This document shows positions 36,487 to 45,152 of a DNA stretch of 64,000 nucleotides, piece by piece (the stretch's first letter is position 1; every line of letters begins with the position of its first letter). Source of the DNA: Flavobacterium sp. HSC-32F16. Its GTDB lineage: Bacteria; Bacteroidota; Bacteroidia; Flavobacteriales; Flavobacteriaceae. The notes beneath the pieces were generated by a model that worked only from the letters and a program-made list of their open reading frames with translations, ran no database searches and had not been told where the DNA came from. The stretch covers positions 212,363 to 276,362 of the forward strand of contig NZ_JALKAC010000008.1 in assembly GCF_024171645.1 (NCBI RefSeq), in the 5' to 3' direction. The translations under genes and the position numbers were made by a program.

Positions 36487-37260
36487 ATGTCCTTATTTTC
36501 AGATAACATCAGAGCATTGAGGGTTAAGCATAAAATATCGCAGGAGAAATTAGCTGAAAACCTTAGCATTACCAGAGGAAGATACGTTAAATACGAAGAT
36601 GGAACTTCGGAAGCACCGTATGATATTTTAAAGAAAATTGCCTTATATTTTCATATGAGTATTGACTTAATATTATCTGTCGATATACGCAAAATTGATG
36701 TGCAAAATTTGATAAAACTGGAAGGCAATCGACTTATTTTACCCATTCAAGTGGATAGTTTTGGAGAAAACTTTATTGAAATTGTATCTCAAAAAGCAAA
36801 AGCAGGTTATCTAAACGGATATGCTGATCCAGAATATATTGAAAGTTTACAGCAGATTACACTTCCTTTTTTAGGACCGGGAAAACATCGCGGATTTCCT
36901 GTTGAAGGGGATTCAATGCCTCCACACGAAGACGGTTCTATTATTATAGGCCGTTATGTGGAAAAGCTGGGAGAGGTGATGGACGGAAAAACCTATATTC
37001 TTATTACTAAAAATGAAGGAATGGTATATAAGCGTCTCAATAAAAACAAAAAGAACGCTTTGGTTCTAGAATCAGATAATAGTTTTTATCCGAATTATGA
37101 AGTGAAAGCTTCTGATATTTTAGAAATTTGGGAATACGAATGTAATATTGGCCGTTCGGATAAAAAACAAGAAATAACAGAAACGGGAGCAATGAAGGAT
37201 TTGCTTTTAGAATTAAAAAGAGAAGTTAGGGAGATTAAGAATAATACTTCGAATACGTAA
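36487..37260 (+). CDS. HTH-S24 (LexA/CI-like) transcriptional regulator
   Basis: A 257-aa repressor-like protein. An XRE helix-turn-helix fills residues ~5-65 (NIRALRVKHKISQEKLAENLSITRGRYVKYEDG). An S24 peptidase domain follows: A106-G107 in KAGYLNGYADPEYI as likely cleavage site, S143 in VEGDSMPPHEDG and K182 in GMVYKRL. This layout is common in Bacteroidota, where such proteins probably replace LexA/CI functions. The ATG at 36487 is chosen over the longer frame from 36412 because the promoter lies between. Divergent from umuD, so it probably controls umuD and itself in response to DNA damage; that is inference. Confidence 0.9.
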   Translation: MSLFSDNIRALRVKHKISQEKLAENLSITRGRYVKYEDGTSEAPYDILKKIALYFHMSIDLILSVDIRKIDVQNLIKLEGNRLILPIQVDSFGENFIEIVSQKAKAGYLNGYADPEYIESLQQITLPFLGPGKHRGFPVEGDSMPPHEDGSIIIGRYVEKLGEVMDGKTYILITKNEGMVYKRLNKNKKNALVLESDNSFYPNYEVKASDILEIWEYECNIGRSDKKQEITETGAMKDLLLELKREVREIKNNTSNT

Positions 37261-37268
37261 AAATATTT

Positions 37269-37332
37269 GTCAGTCTGAGCGAAGTCGAAGACCTTTTGTT
37301 GGTATAAAGCCTTCGACTTCGCTCAGACTGAC
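37269..37332. repeat. Palindromic repeat family E
   Basis: Perfect 22-bp inverted arms at 37269-37290 and 37311-37332 (core GTCAGTCTGAGCGAAGTCGA), with a 20-base centre. It starts 8 bp after the regulator stop and could act as its transcription end, but has no T run. The core is familiar as a dispersed intergenic sequence of flavobacteria. Confidence 0.8.
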
Positions 37333-37406
37333 AATCGTAATTAGATAAACAAAATATTAAACATGTTTTCTAAAACTCTAAAGAAATATTTTGACACATT
37401 TTTAAG

Positions 37407-37551
37407 TCCCGAAGGGACGATTCATATTGTAGGGCCGGATTTTAATCCGGTTAAAAAATAAATTCGTAATACAAAATATTCATATCGTTTAATAAATAGA
37501 CTGGATTGAAATCCAGCCCTACAATATGGATCGAGCCTACGGCTCTTTTTT
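37407..37551. repeat. Palindromic repeat family F with terminal mini-hairpins
   Basis: Imperfect 31-bp inverted arms at 37420-37450 and 37501-37531 (core ATATTGTAGGGC / GCCCTACAATAT), each ending in its own hairpin (GTCCC-GAA-GGGAC on the left, GAGCC-TAC-GGCTC on the right). The arm tips CCGGATTTTAATCCGG and CTGGATTGAAATCCAG differ in sequence but keep pairing, that is, compensatory change. The right hairpin plus TTTTTT at 37546-37551 can terminate the HTH-S24 transcript on plus. Confidence 0.75.
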
Positions 37552-37648
37552 AATATAATTCGTGAAAATTTGTGTAATTCGTGGCAAACCAACTACACAA
37601 AGTCATTCAAAAATCCTTCTAATCTGTAAAATCTGTGATAAAAAAAAA

Positions 37649-39367
37649 CTAAACCTTCAAGGAAAACCAAAACGTGCTTCCTAAGCCTAAATTGCTTTCC
37701 ACACCAACGCTTCCGTTTTGTGCCTCAATAAATTCTTTACTAATTGCCAATCCCAATCCCGTTCCTGATTTCTGACTTCCCGGAACTTGAAAATACTTAT
37801 CAAAAACTTTGTCTTTATATCTTGTATCAATTCCTTTTCCAGTGTCGATAACCTGAAATACGATTTGATTATTTTCTTTTTTTAATTTGATGATAATTGT
37901 GCTTTTTTCAGAAGAATACCGAATTGCATTCGACAAATAATTAATCAAAACCCAGCCTGTTTTTTCGCTGTCGGCTTTTACGTCTTGCAGATTTTCATCG
38001 GCATCAATTAAAATATTTATTTGTTTTTGATCGGCTTGAACTTTTACAGCTTCAACAGCATAATGTACAATTTCATGCGGATTACTTTTTTCGATATTCA
38101 GCTGAATATTTCCAGTTTCTAATTGAGACAGATTAAGCAATTCTCCCGTAATTTTCAATAAGCGCTGACTATCATCTTTTATACTTTCGACCAATTGTTT
38201 CTGATCATCGTTCATGTCGCCCGTTTTTCCATTTTCAAGCAATTGAAGACTTAATTTTATAGAAGCAATAGGCGTTTTTAATTCGTGTGAAACAGTTGCA
38301 ATAAAATTGGTTTTCGCAAAATCAAGTTCTTTAAAAAGCGTAATATTTCGCAGAATAATAACATCGCCAATATTGATTTCCTTTTCTTCACCTGTTGGGA
38401 TTATAGTAATATTTAGGATTTCTTTTTCGAAATAACTTTCTTTTCCGTGCGCATAGATTTTAAGAGGTTGCTTTTTAGGAGAATCTGTGTCCTCTTTTAA
38501 AATCAAAGAACGAATTAAATCATTTGACAAAGCTAGAGTAGAAGCCGATTTCCCTATAACATCTTCCAGTTTCAAACCAATAATTTTAAGTGCTTCATCA
38601 TTGGCAAACAAAACTATTCCTTCATTGTCCAGACCAATAATGGGATCGTTCATATTATTGATTAAAGTTTCCAGTCGTTTCTTTTCGAAAAAGAGTTTGT
38701 ACAAATTACTGTCGTTGTATTCCTGAAGTTTCTGCGCCATTGTATTAAACGATTTAGCCAAATCTCCAAATTCGCTATGACTCGTAAAATGAACACGTTC
38801 TGAATAATTTTTATTGGCAATTTCCTTAATACTCATTGTCAATTCCTTTATTGGATTGGCAATATTATTAGGCAGATTAATTAATAAATTAAAGGCAATT
38901 AAAAAGCATAAAGTTCCCACAATAGCAATCCATAAATTAGCATTTTCGGCGGTATGTTTGGCAATATCGCTTTTCTGTTTTATGGCATCCAGATTCAGTT
39001 TCATAATCGCAAAAATGTCCTGTCTAACTTGTGCTTTTAAAGCTTCATTAGAGCCGTTTTTTTCTAAAAGAGCAAAACTTTTTTCAAGACTGGCGGTCGC
39101 TTCTTTTTCTCCTGGTTCGGTAACATTTTGTGTTTGTTTTTCAAGATATTCCTTGAAAACATGAATCTTACTATCAGGGCTCGCTTTAATTTCATCCAAA
39201 GACAAAATCATATTTCGCGAATATTCCAGCGTATTATAATTTGCTTTCAGAATATTTTCTGTATCCGCTTTTATCAAAAAAACAGAATAACCGCTCACTA
39301 ACGAAAGTATAATGATCATTAAAAATAATAATCCAACTCCCAGATTCAATTTGGTTTTAATTCTCAT
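37649..39367 (-). CDS. HAMP-PAS sensor histidine kinase of the kdp locus
   Basis: A 572-aa membrane kinase. TM1 LGVGLLFLMIIILSLVSGYS, a ~120-residue helical outer region, TM2 WIAIVGTLCFLIAFNLL, HAMP (NIANPIKELTMSIKEIANKNY), PAS (IIGLDNEGIVLFANDEALKIIG), HisKA VSHELKTPIASIKLS with phospho-His, N box INYLSNAIRYSSE, G1 DTGKGID and G2 GTGLGLAISKE. It follows a stand-alone KdpD N-terminal gene 108 bp upstream, so together the two look like a split KdpD. The start is the ATG at 39367 (MRIKTKLNLG), not the longer frame. It is the last gene of the kdp series. Confidence 0.9.
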   Translation of the reverse strand: MRIKTKLNLGVGLLFLMIIILSLVSGYSVFLIKADTENILKANYNTLEYSRNMILSLDEIKASPDSKIHVFKEYLEKQTQNVTEPGEKEATASLEKSFALLEKNGSNEALKAQVRQDIFAIMKLNLDAIKQKSDIAKHTAENANLWIAIVGTLCFLIAFNLLINLPNNIANPIKELTMSIKEIANKNYSERVHFTSHSEFGDLAKSFNTMAQKLQEYNDSNLYKLFFEKKRLETLINNMNDPIIGLDNEGIVLFANDEALKIIGLKLEDVIGKSASTLALSNDLIRSLILKEDTDSPKKQPLKIYAHGKESYFEKEILNITIIPTGEEKEINIGDVIILRNITLFKELDFAKTNFIATVSHELKTPIASIKLSLQLLENGKTGDMNDDQKQLVESIKDDSQRLLKITGELLNLSQLETGNIQLNIEKSNPHEIVHYAVEAVKVQADQKQINILIDADENLQDVKADSEKTGWVLINYLSNAIRYSSEKSTIIIKLKKENNQIVFQVIDTGKGIDTRYKDKVFDKYFQVPGSQKSGTGLGLAISKEFIEAQNGSVGVESNLGLGSTFWFSLKV

Positions 39368-39386
39368 TTTATAAAACTTTTTTTTG

Positions 39387-39467
39387 AACCATATAAGTAA
39401 TATAAGAAAATGTAAGTACAGCTGATTAAGCATTCTGTTTAAATGAACTTATATAACTTATATGGTT
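39387..39467. repeat. Palindromic repeat family L (kinase-kdpD gap)
   Basis: Inverted arms AACCATATAAGTAATATAAG (39387-39406) and CTTATATAACTTATATGGTT (39448-39467), 19 of 20 positions pairing. Fills most of the 108-bp gap. Confidence 0.65.
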
Positions 39468-39475
39468 TAATTTTT

Positions 39476-40603
39476 TTACGACAGAATAACAAGATCAACA
39501 TTTGATAAAGACAGTTTGTTTAGCAAACGCCTAAAAATTGTTGTAGACAAAATTACTTTAAATAAATTCAAATGCGGTTTTCCTATGCAGACAGTTGTAA
39601 TTTGTTTTTCTTCTGCTGTAGTCAAAATCGCATCGGCAATATTTTTGTTTTCTAGTTTAATAACTTCTGCGCCTAATTGTACAGCGAGTTTAAAATTATT
39701 AATTAAATGTCGTTGTTTGTCCAAAGCAATTTTTGTACTGCTTTCCTGTGGCGTTTCCACATACAAAACATACCACGATCCGTTGTAATAACTAGCCAGT
39801 CGTGCCGCTTTTCTAATTACAATTTTGGCCGTTTTATCATTACTGCTAATACAGGCCAACAATTTTTCATGTCGTAAAGCATGAAGATTCGGAACTTCAT
39901 TTTCAACTTTTCGAACGACCTGACTCGCTACTTCTTTCAAAGCCAATTCCCGAAGTTGTAAAATCTGTTCCGATTTAAAAAAGTTCGTTAAAGCCGTCTG
40001 AATTTTATCCGGAGTATAAATTTTTCCTTCTTTCAAACGCGCAATCAAATCTTCTGAAGTCAAATCGATATTGACGACTTCATCCGCCAATCGCAAAACA
40101 TTATCCGGAATTCTTTCCTGAACATCAATGTTGGTAATGCGTTTTACGTCTTCATTTAAACTTTCAATATGCTGAATATTGACAGCCGAAATTACATTAA
40201 TACCCGCTTCCAGAATTTCTAAAACATCCTGCCAGCGTTTTTCATTTTTGCTTCCTTCAATGTTTGTATGTGCTAATTCATCAACAATAACCACTTCTGG
40301 ACGAAGGTTGATTATAGCTTGAACATCCAGTTCTTCTAATTCTTTTCCTTTATAGAAAATGGTCCGTCTCGGAATTATAGGCAAACCCGCTAATAATTCA
40401 TGCGTTTCCTTTCGCATGTGCGTTTCGATGTAGCCAATTTTCACATCGATTCCGTTTTTCAATAACGAATGCGCTTCCTGAAGCATACGAAAAGTTTTGC
40501 CCACACCGGCGCTCATTCCAATGTAGATTTTAAACTTTCCCTTTCGTGATTTCTGAATTAAATCGAGAAAGTGCTGCGCGTTATTTTCTTTTTCTTCTCT
40601 CAT
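39476..40603 (-). CDS. kdpD: Stand-alone KdpD N-terminal domain with universal-stress domain
   Basis: A 375-aa soluble protein equal to the cytoplasmic N-terminal sensor of KdpD. The KdpD domain fills residues ~15-225: KIYIGMSAGVGKTFRMLQEA (Walker A), GYIETHMRKET, VIVDELAHTNIEGSKN (Walker B) and VNIQHIESLND-like block. A universal-stress-protein domain follows (about 245-375: LLACISSNDKTAKIVIRKAARLA). The transmembrane and kinase parts of normal KdpD are absent; the next gene downstream supplies a membrane kinase. In E. coli this part senses cytoplasmic potassium/ATP, so here it probably modulates the kinase in trans. Confidence 0.9.
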   Translation of the reverse strand: MREEKENNAQHFLDLIQKSRKGKFKIYIGMSAGVGKTFRMLQEAHSLLKNGIDVKIGYIETHMRKETHELLAGLPIIPRRTIFYKGKELEELDVQAIINLRPEVVIVDELAHTNIEGSKNEKRWQDVLEILEAGINVISAVNIQHIESLNEDVKRITNIDVQERIPDNVLRLADEVVNIDLTSEDLIARLKEGKIYTPDKIQTALTNFFKSEQILQLRELALKEVASQVVRKVENEVPNLHALRHEKLLACISSNDKTAKIVIRKAARLASYYNGSWYVLYVETPQESSTKIALDKQRHLINNFKLAVQLGAEVIKLENKNIADAILTTAEEKQITTVCIGKPHLNLFKVILSTTIFRRLLNKLSLSNVDLVILS

Positions 40604-40644
40604 GTTTTTTTGCCACTAAGGCGCTAAGTCACAAAGTTTTTTTA

Positions 40645-40803
40645 GCCACAGATTACACAGATTAGAAGGATTATTAATTACTTTGTATTGATTTTTTTGC
40701 CACGAATTACACAAATTTCCACGAATTATATTTAATAAAAATTAGTGAAAATTTGTGTAATTCGTGGCGAAAAAAAATCCTTTTAATCTGTGTAATCTGT
40801 GGC
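40645..40803. repeat. Nested palindromic repeats, families C and D (kdpD-porin gap)
   Basis: Outer arms of family D: GCCACAGATTACACAGATTA at 40645-40664 extending to 40672, with its inverse at 40776-40803. Inside, family C arms: GCCACGAATTACACAAATTT from 40699 and its inverse ending at 40768. Partial copies of both lie at 37559-37640, and a family C pair at 56338-56549. Confidence 0.75.
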
Positions 40804-40816
40804 AAGAAATATTTTT

Positions 40817-41896
40817 CTAAAAACTAATCGCCAGCGAAGTCGTTACAAACGTATTTGTATCCGTTGGAAGATTATCTTTGTTTGTGAAGATTTGATCTTT
40901 ACTTGAAAGATTTCTGGCTTCAATTCTAAACATAACATTATCAGTAACTAAGTAATCAAAGTTAGCTGAAATACCGCAAGTTTTAAAACCGTTTGGCGTT
41001 TCCGTTGCGATAATTACACCTTTTTCATCACTATAATATTCACCGCGCGCTGCAAGTTGAATTTTATCTGTTGGCTTATATTGCAAAATCAAAACTGGTG
41101 AAAACCAAGTGTCGTATTTATTACTGCTTTTAGCCGATTGCTGTGATCCAACATCAAAACCAGCCGTAACATTTGTTTTCTCCGTTACCTTAAACTGTCC
41201 GTAAAAGTTATTAAAATAACGCCATTTTTTGTCAATATCCGGCTGTTCATTTCCAACATAAGTACTCCAGTTCAAAGCAACCCGATCAGACGGTTTGTAA
41301 GTAACCTGAGTCCCAAAAGCAGGCGTTTGATTTTCTTCTACTTTCTCAATTCGCTGCCAGCCATTTAAGTACATACCCGCCAAATACCATTTTCCAGATT
41401 CTGATGTATAACCAATTTTAACTCCCGTTTCATAATAAGGAGAATTCTCAGCCAGAATACTTCTCGTTAAAGTCTGGCAATCTTTTCCAATCGCACTTTC
41501 AAAACCAATATGAGAAGGCATAATTCCCGCATCAATCCATAAATTATGACTTTTCGAAATCTTTACACCAACATTCGCTTCGTAAACATTTTTTAACAAA
41601 CCTTGCTCAGCAGCCATATTATATTCGGCATAAGTTCCCGCCATTAAAGCAAAATTTCCTCGAATATTTTCTTTCGAATAATTCACTTTTGCCATTCCTA
41701 AATTCAGGTTTACCTCGTTGCTTTTATTATAACTGTAAAAAAAGTTTGGCCGTGTATGGTTTTCAGGTTTCCCAAAATCATAACTGTAATAAGCGTCTAC
41801 ATATCCTGAAAATGTTAGTGGACTTTTTGATTCTTCTTGTGCATGTAAATTGCTAAAACCAAAAGCGATTAAAGCAGTAAGTATTATTTTTTTCAT
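40817..41896 (-). CDS. Outer-membrane beta-barrel porin of the kdp locus
   Basis: A 359-aa exported barrel. Signal peptide MKKIILTALIAFGFSNLHA, then LTFSGYVDAYYSYDFGKP and alternating hydrophobic strands to a final aromatic residue (TTSLAISF), the usual outer-membrane insertion signal. It fits the Bacteroidota porin group (putative beta-barrel porin-2). The start is the ATG at 41896; the frame begins at 41911. It sits between kdpC and the kdpD-N gene, so it probably supplies potassium or osmolyte passage across the outer membrane with the Kdp pump; that role is inferred from context. Confidence 0.85.
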   Translation of the reverse strand: MKKIILTALIAFGFSNLHAQEESKSPLTFSGYVDAYYSYDFGKPENHTRPNFFYSYNKSNEVNLNLGMAKVNYSKENIRGNFALMAGTYAEYNMAAEQGLLKNVYEANVGVKISKSHNLWIDAGIMPSHIGFESAIGKDCQTLTRSILAENSPYYETGVKIGYTSESGKWYLAGMYLNGWQRIEKVEENQTPAFGTQVTYKPSDRVALNWSTYVGNEQPDIDKKWRYFNNFYGQFKVTEKTNVTAGFDVGSQQSAKSSNKYDTWFSPVLILQYKPTDKIQLAARGEYYSDEKGVIIATETPNGFKTCGISANFDYLVTDNVMFRIEARNLSSKDQIFTNKDNLPTDTNTFVTTSLAISF

Positions 41897-41934
41897 TTTT
41901 GTGGTATTCAATTATTTATTAGTAGATTTTTTAG

Positions 41935-42020
41935 GAGCTAATCCCGCTATCCGTTTCAATCTTTTGTGTCTCGTTAAAGAAACGAGACACAAAAGGATTT
42001 CCACTACTATCGGGGCTAGG
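41935..42020. repeat. Palindromic repeat family H, copy 1: conserved arms, variable tip
   Basis: Left arm GAGCTAATCCCGCTATCCGT (from 41935) and right arm ending ACTACTATCGGGGCTAGG (at 42020) pair imperfectly; the tip TTTTGTGTCTCGTT-AAAG-AAACGAGACACAAAA is a perfect hairpin. Copy 2 at 63286-63365 shares the arms almost base for base but has a different tip. Confidence 0.8.
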
Positions 42021-42061
42021 GCATTTGGGGTAAAAAAGGCGTTTTGTTTCCTGCAATCCCG

Positions 42062-42330
42062 AAGCTTCGGGACAAAACCTTGTAGGTATTAATTATAAGT
42101 TTCAGTTTACGTTTTGTTTGTCATCCTGAGGAACGAAGGATCACACTAGTAGCTCGACAAAGATTGGCGATCATGCAGACGGAGTTTCTCATGTGATCCT
42201 TCGTTCCTCAGGATGACAAACTACACGGTTACTTCATGATAATACTTGATGTCGATTTTCATACCTACAAGGTTTAGAAAACCTTGCAGGAGAAAAACCT
42301 TAGTATCTTAGCAGCTCAGAACCTCAGAAC
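42062..42330. repeat. Repeat cluster in the porin-kdpC gap (family G and others)
   Basis: Family G: perfect 29-bp inverted arms at 42117-42145 and 42192-42220 (core TCATCCTGAGGAACGAAGGA). Around it lie fragments of the CCTTGTAGG/CCTGCAAGG family (42077-42091; 42261-42290, ACCTACAAGGTTTAGAAAAC) and of the CTTAG-rich family J (42297-42331). No gene is present between 41897 and 42335. Confidence 0.75.
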
Positions 42331-42335
42331 CTTTT

Positions 42336-42887
42336 TTATCGAAGCTCATCCAAAGCCGCATTCAATTCCAAAACATTAACCGTTTCAGGACCAACTACAG
42401 CCGAATTAATTTTAGATTCAACCAAAGATTTTACTTTAACTTCATCTAGTTTTCTTTCTTTAGCAATTCGTTTTACCTGAATCAAAGCACCCTGCGGAGA
42501 AATATTAGGATCTAAACCACTTCCTGAAGCCGTAACCATATCTGACGGAATATCAGATTTTTTCAAATATGGATGAACCAATAAAAGTGTATCAATTCTT
42601 TTTTGAACCAAAGCCAAATAATCGGCGTTGCTTGGGCCTTTGTTGCTTCCGGCACTTCCGGCCGCATTATAATCAACAGCTGATGGTCTTCCCCAGAAAT
42701 AATTCGACTTATCGAATTTCTGACCAATTTTTTGGTAACCAACGACTTTTCCGTTAACAGAAATCGTTTCTCCTTTCCCTTGATTTGGAGCCAATTGTGC
42801 GATTCCGTAAATCGCTAAAGGATAAATAACCGCAAACAAAATCAAAGTAAATACGGTAAGTTTTAATAGTGAAAATAGATTTTTCAT
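42336..42887 (-). CDS. kdpC: Potassium-transporting ATPase subunit C
   Basis: KdpC, 183 aa, single N-terminal membrane helix (LKLTVFTLILFAVIYPLAIYGIAQL) followed by an outward-facing domain: GKVVGYQKIGQKFDKSNYFWGRPSA, DYNAAGSAGSNKGPSN, SGSGLDPNISPQGALIQVKRIAKER and the C-terminal VNVLELNAALDEL. It stabilises the KdpFABC complex and raises its potassium affinity. It follows kdpB with a 163-bp gap filled by a palindromic repeat, so the operon is not tightly packed. Confidence 0.96.
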   Translation of the reverse strand: MKNLFSLLKLTVFTLILFAVIYPLAIYGIAQLAPNQGKGETISVNGKVVGYQKIGQKFDKSNYFWGRPSAVDYNAAGSAGSNKGPSNADYLALVQKRIDTLLLVHPYLKKSDIPSDMVTASGSGLDPNISPQGALIQVKRIAKERKLDEVKVKSLVESKINSAVVGPETVNVLELNAALDELR

Positions 42888-42895
42888 TTTTTTGA

Positions 42896-43053
42896 AGATT
42901 CTAAGGGACTAAGTTGCTAAGGTTCTAAGTTTTTTTTCAGAAGCTTAGCAAATCGAAGTCATGTTTTTAATTTGAGTTTTTAAAGATTCCTGAATTTTAC
43001 GATTCTAAGAGAAAAACCTTAGTCCCTTAGAATCTTAGCATCTTAGAACCTTA
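42896..43053. repeat. Palindromic repeat family J (kdpB-kdpC gap)
   Basis: Left arm GATTCTAAGGGACTAAGTTG (from 42897) with GCTAAGGTTCTAAG; right arm ACCTTAGTCCCTTAGAATCT (from 43016) with TAGCATCTTAGAACCTTA. The arms pair over more than 20 positions. It fills the whole gap. Confidence 0.7.
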
Positions 43054-45108
43054 CATAAAAAGTGCTACCAGCAAATCAATTACTTTAATTCCGATAAAAG
43101 GAACAATCAATCCGCCAAGACCATAAATTAAAAGGTTTCTTTTTAAGATCGCACTAGCTCCAATTGGTCGATAGTCAACCCCTTTCAGCGCAAGCGGAAT
43201 CAATATCGGAATGATAATCGCATTGAAAATTACAGCAGATAAAATCGCACTTTCAGGACTATGCAAATGCATGATATTTAAACCTTGAAGCGCAGGAATC
43301 GCAGTAATAAAAAGAGCAGGAACAATAGCAAAATATTTCGCAACGTCATTTGCAATAGAAAAAGTAGTTAAAGTTCCGCGAGTCATTAAAAGCTGTTTTC
43401 CAATTTCAACAATCTCGATTAGTTTCGTTGGGTCATTGTCAAGATCGACCATGTTTCCGGCTTCTTTTGCAGCTTGAGTTCCGCTGTTCATCGCAACACC
43501 AACATTTGCTTGGGCAAGGGCAGGAGCATCATTTGTTCCGTCACCCATCATGGCAACCAATCTTCCTTCGGCTTGTTCTTTTCTAATGTAATTCATTTTA
43601 TCCTCAGGTTTAGCCTCGGCAATAAAATCATCAACTCCGGCAGCTTCGGCAATAAATTTGGCCGTAAGTGGATTATCTCCGGTAACCATTACCGTTTTGA
43701 TTCCCATTCTTCGTAAGCGCTCAAAACGTTCTTTCATTCCGGTTTTGATAATATCCTGAAGTTCGATAACACCTTGAACTTCATTGTTTTTAATCACAAC
43801 TAATGGAGTTCCTCCGTTAGACGAAATGGTAATTACTTGTTGTGCAGTATCTTCTGGAAATGCATTTCCGGCTTGCTGTGCAATGTTTTTTGCAGCGTCT
43901 TGTGCTCCTTTTCTAATATTTGTTCCATCTTTTAATACCACTCCAGAAGTTCTGGTTTCGGCAGTAAATTTTATACTGTGTGAGATGTTTTCTGTAAGAA
44001 GTGAAATGTCTGACTGCATTTTACTATTCACATCTAACATTTTACCGAGCTCGAGAATACTTTTCCCTTCCGGAGTATCGTCTGCAAGCGAACTCAAAAC
44101 AGCCGATTTCACAAAATCATCAAAAGAAATTCCTTTTGTTGGATAAAAATTGGTTGCTTTTCTGTTTCCAATTGTAATGGTTCCGGTTTTATCCAAAAGC
44201 AATACATCAATATCTCCCGCAGTTTCAACCGCTTTCCCCGATTTTGTAATTACGTTAGCACGCAACGCTCTGTCCATTCCAGCAATACCAATCGCAGAAA
44301 GTAAACCTCCAATTGTAGTTGGAATTAAACAAACAAACAAAGCAATGAAAGCCGCGATCGTGATGGGTGCGTTGGCATAGTCGGCAAACGGTTTTAGCGT
44401 AACACACACAATCACGAAGATTAAAGTAAATGCGGCTAATAAAATAGTTAAGGCAATTTCGTTTGGTGTTTTCTGACGGCTTGCACCTTCAACCAAAGCA
44501 ATCATTTTATCTAAAAAGCTTTCGCCAGGTTCAGAAGTGACTTTTACTTTGATTTTATCAGATAATACTTTTGTACCTCCGGTTACTGAAGATTTATCTC
44601 CGCCAGCTTCTCTAATTACAGGAGCACTTTCTCCAGTAATGGCACTTTCGTCGATTGTAGCCAGACCTTCGATAATTTCACCATCGGCAGCAATTAAATC
44701 GCCAGCTTCGCAAACGAAAATATCGTCTTTTTTTAATGCCGAAGAACTGATGTTTTTGATTTCTCCATTAGGTAAAATTTGTCTTGCCGGAGTTTCTTCT
44801 CTTGTTTTTCTTAAACTGTCGGCTTGTGCTTTTCCTCTTGCTTCGGCAATTGCTTCGGCGAAATTGGCAAATAAAAGTGTTGCCAGTAAAATCAAGAACA
44901 CAATTAGGTTATAAGTAAAACTACCTTGGTCATTTGCACCCATTAATATTGAAATACAAACGGCAAACATAATGGCAGTTCCAATTTCTACGGTAAACAT
45001 TACCGGATTTTTGATCATCATTTTTGGATTCAGCTTAACAAAAGATTGCAATAAAGCTTCTTTTACCTGCTTACTTTCAAACAATGATGTGGATTTATTA
45101 GTTGTCAT
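43051..45108 (-). CDS. kdpB: Potassium-transporting ATPase subunit B (P-type)
   Basis: Catalytic P-type ATPase subunit, 685 aa. Phosphorylation Asp306 in LLLDKTGTITIGN, the actuator TGES (AITGESAPVIRE), nucleotide-binding KGA block (RKGAQDAAK) and hinge MMGDGTNDAPALAQANVG. Hydrophobic helices are near residues 35-80, 215-270 and the last 100 residues. It drives potassium uptake through KdpA by ATP hydrolysis. Order and strand match kdpA upstream and kdpC downstream. Confidence 0.97.
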   Translation of the reverse strand: MTTNKSTSLFESKQVKEALLQSFVKLNPKMMIKNPVMFTVEIGTAIMFAVCISILMGANDQGSFTYNLIVFLILLATLLFANFAEAIAEARGKAQADSLRKTREETPARQILPNGEIKNISSSALKKDDIFVCEAGDLIAADGEIIEGLATIDESAITGESAPVIREAGGDKSSVTGGTKVLSDKIKVKVTSEPGESFLDKMIALVEGASRQKTPNEIALTILLAAFTLIFVIVCVTLKPFADYANAPITIAAFIALFVCLIPTTIGGLLSAIGIAGMDRALRANVITKSGKAVETAGDIDVLLLDKTGTITIGNRKATNFYPTKGISFDDFVKSAVLSSLADDTPEGKSILELGKMLDVNSKMQSDISLLTENISHSIKFTAETRTSGVVLKDGTNIRKGAQDAAKNIAQQAGNAFPEDTAQQVITISSNGGTPLVVIKNNEVQGVIELQDIIKTGMKERFERLRRMGIKTVMVTGDNPLTAKFIAEAAGVDDFIAEAKPEDKMNYIRKEQAEGRLVAMMGDGTNDAPALAQANVGVAMNSGTQAAKEAGNMVDLDNDPTKLIEIVEIGKQLLMTRGTLTTFSIANDVAKYFAIVPALFITAIPALQGLNIMHLHSPESAILSAVIFNAIIIPILIPLALKGVDYRPIGASAILKRNLLIYGLGGLIVPFIGIKVIDLLVALFM

Positions 45109-45152
45109 TTTCTTGTAAAAAGTTAAATGTTATTTGTTAAATGTTATGCGCT

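Noticed and set aside
44537..44914. 125-codon frame on plus inside kdpB
   Set aside because: Antisense shadow of conserved P-type ATPase sequence.
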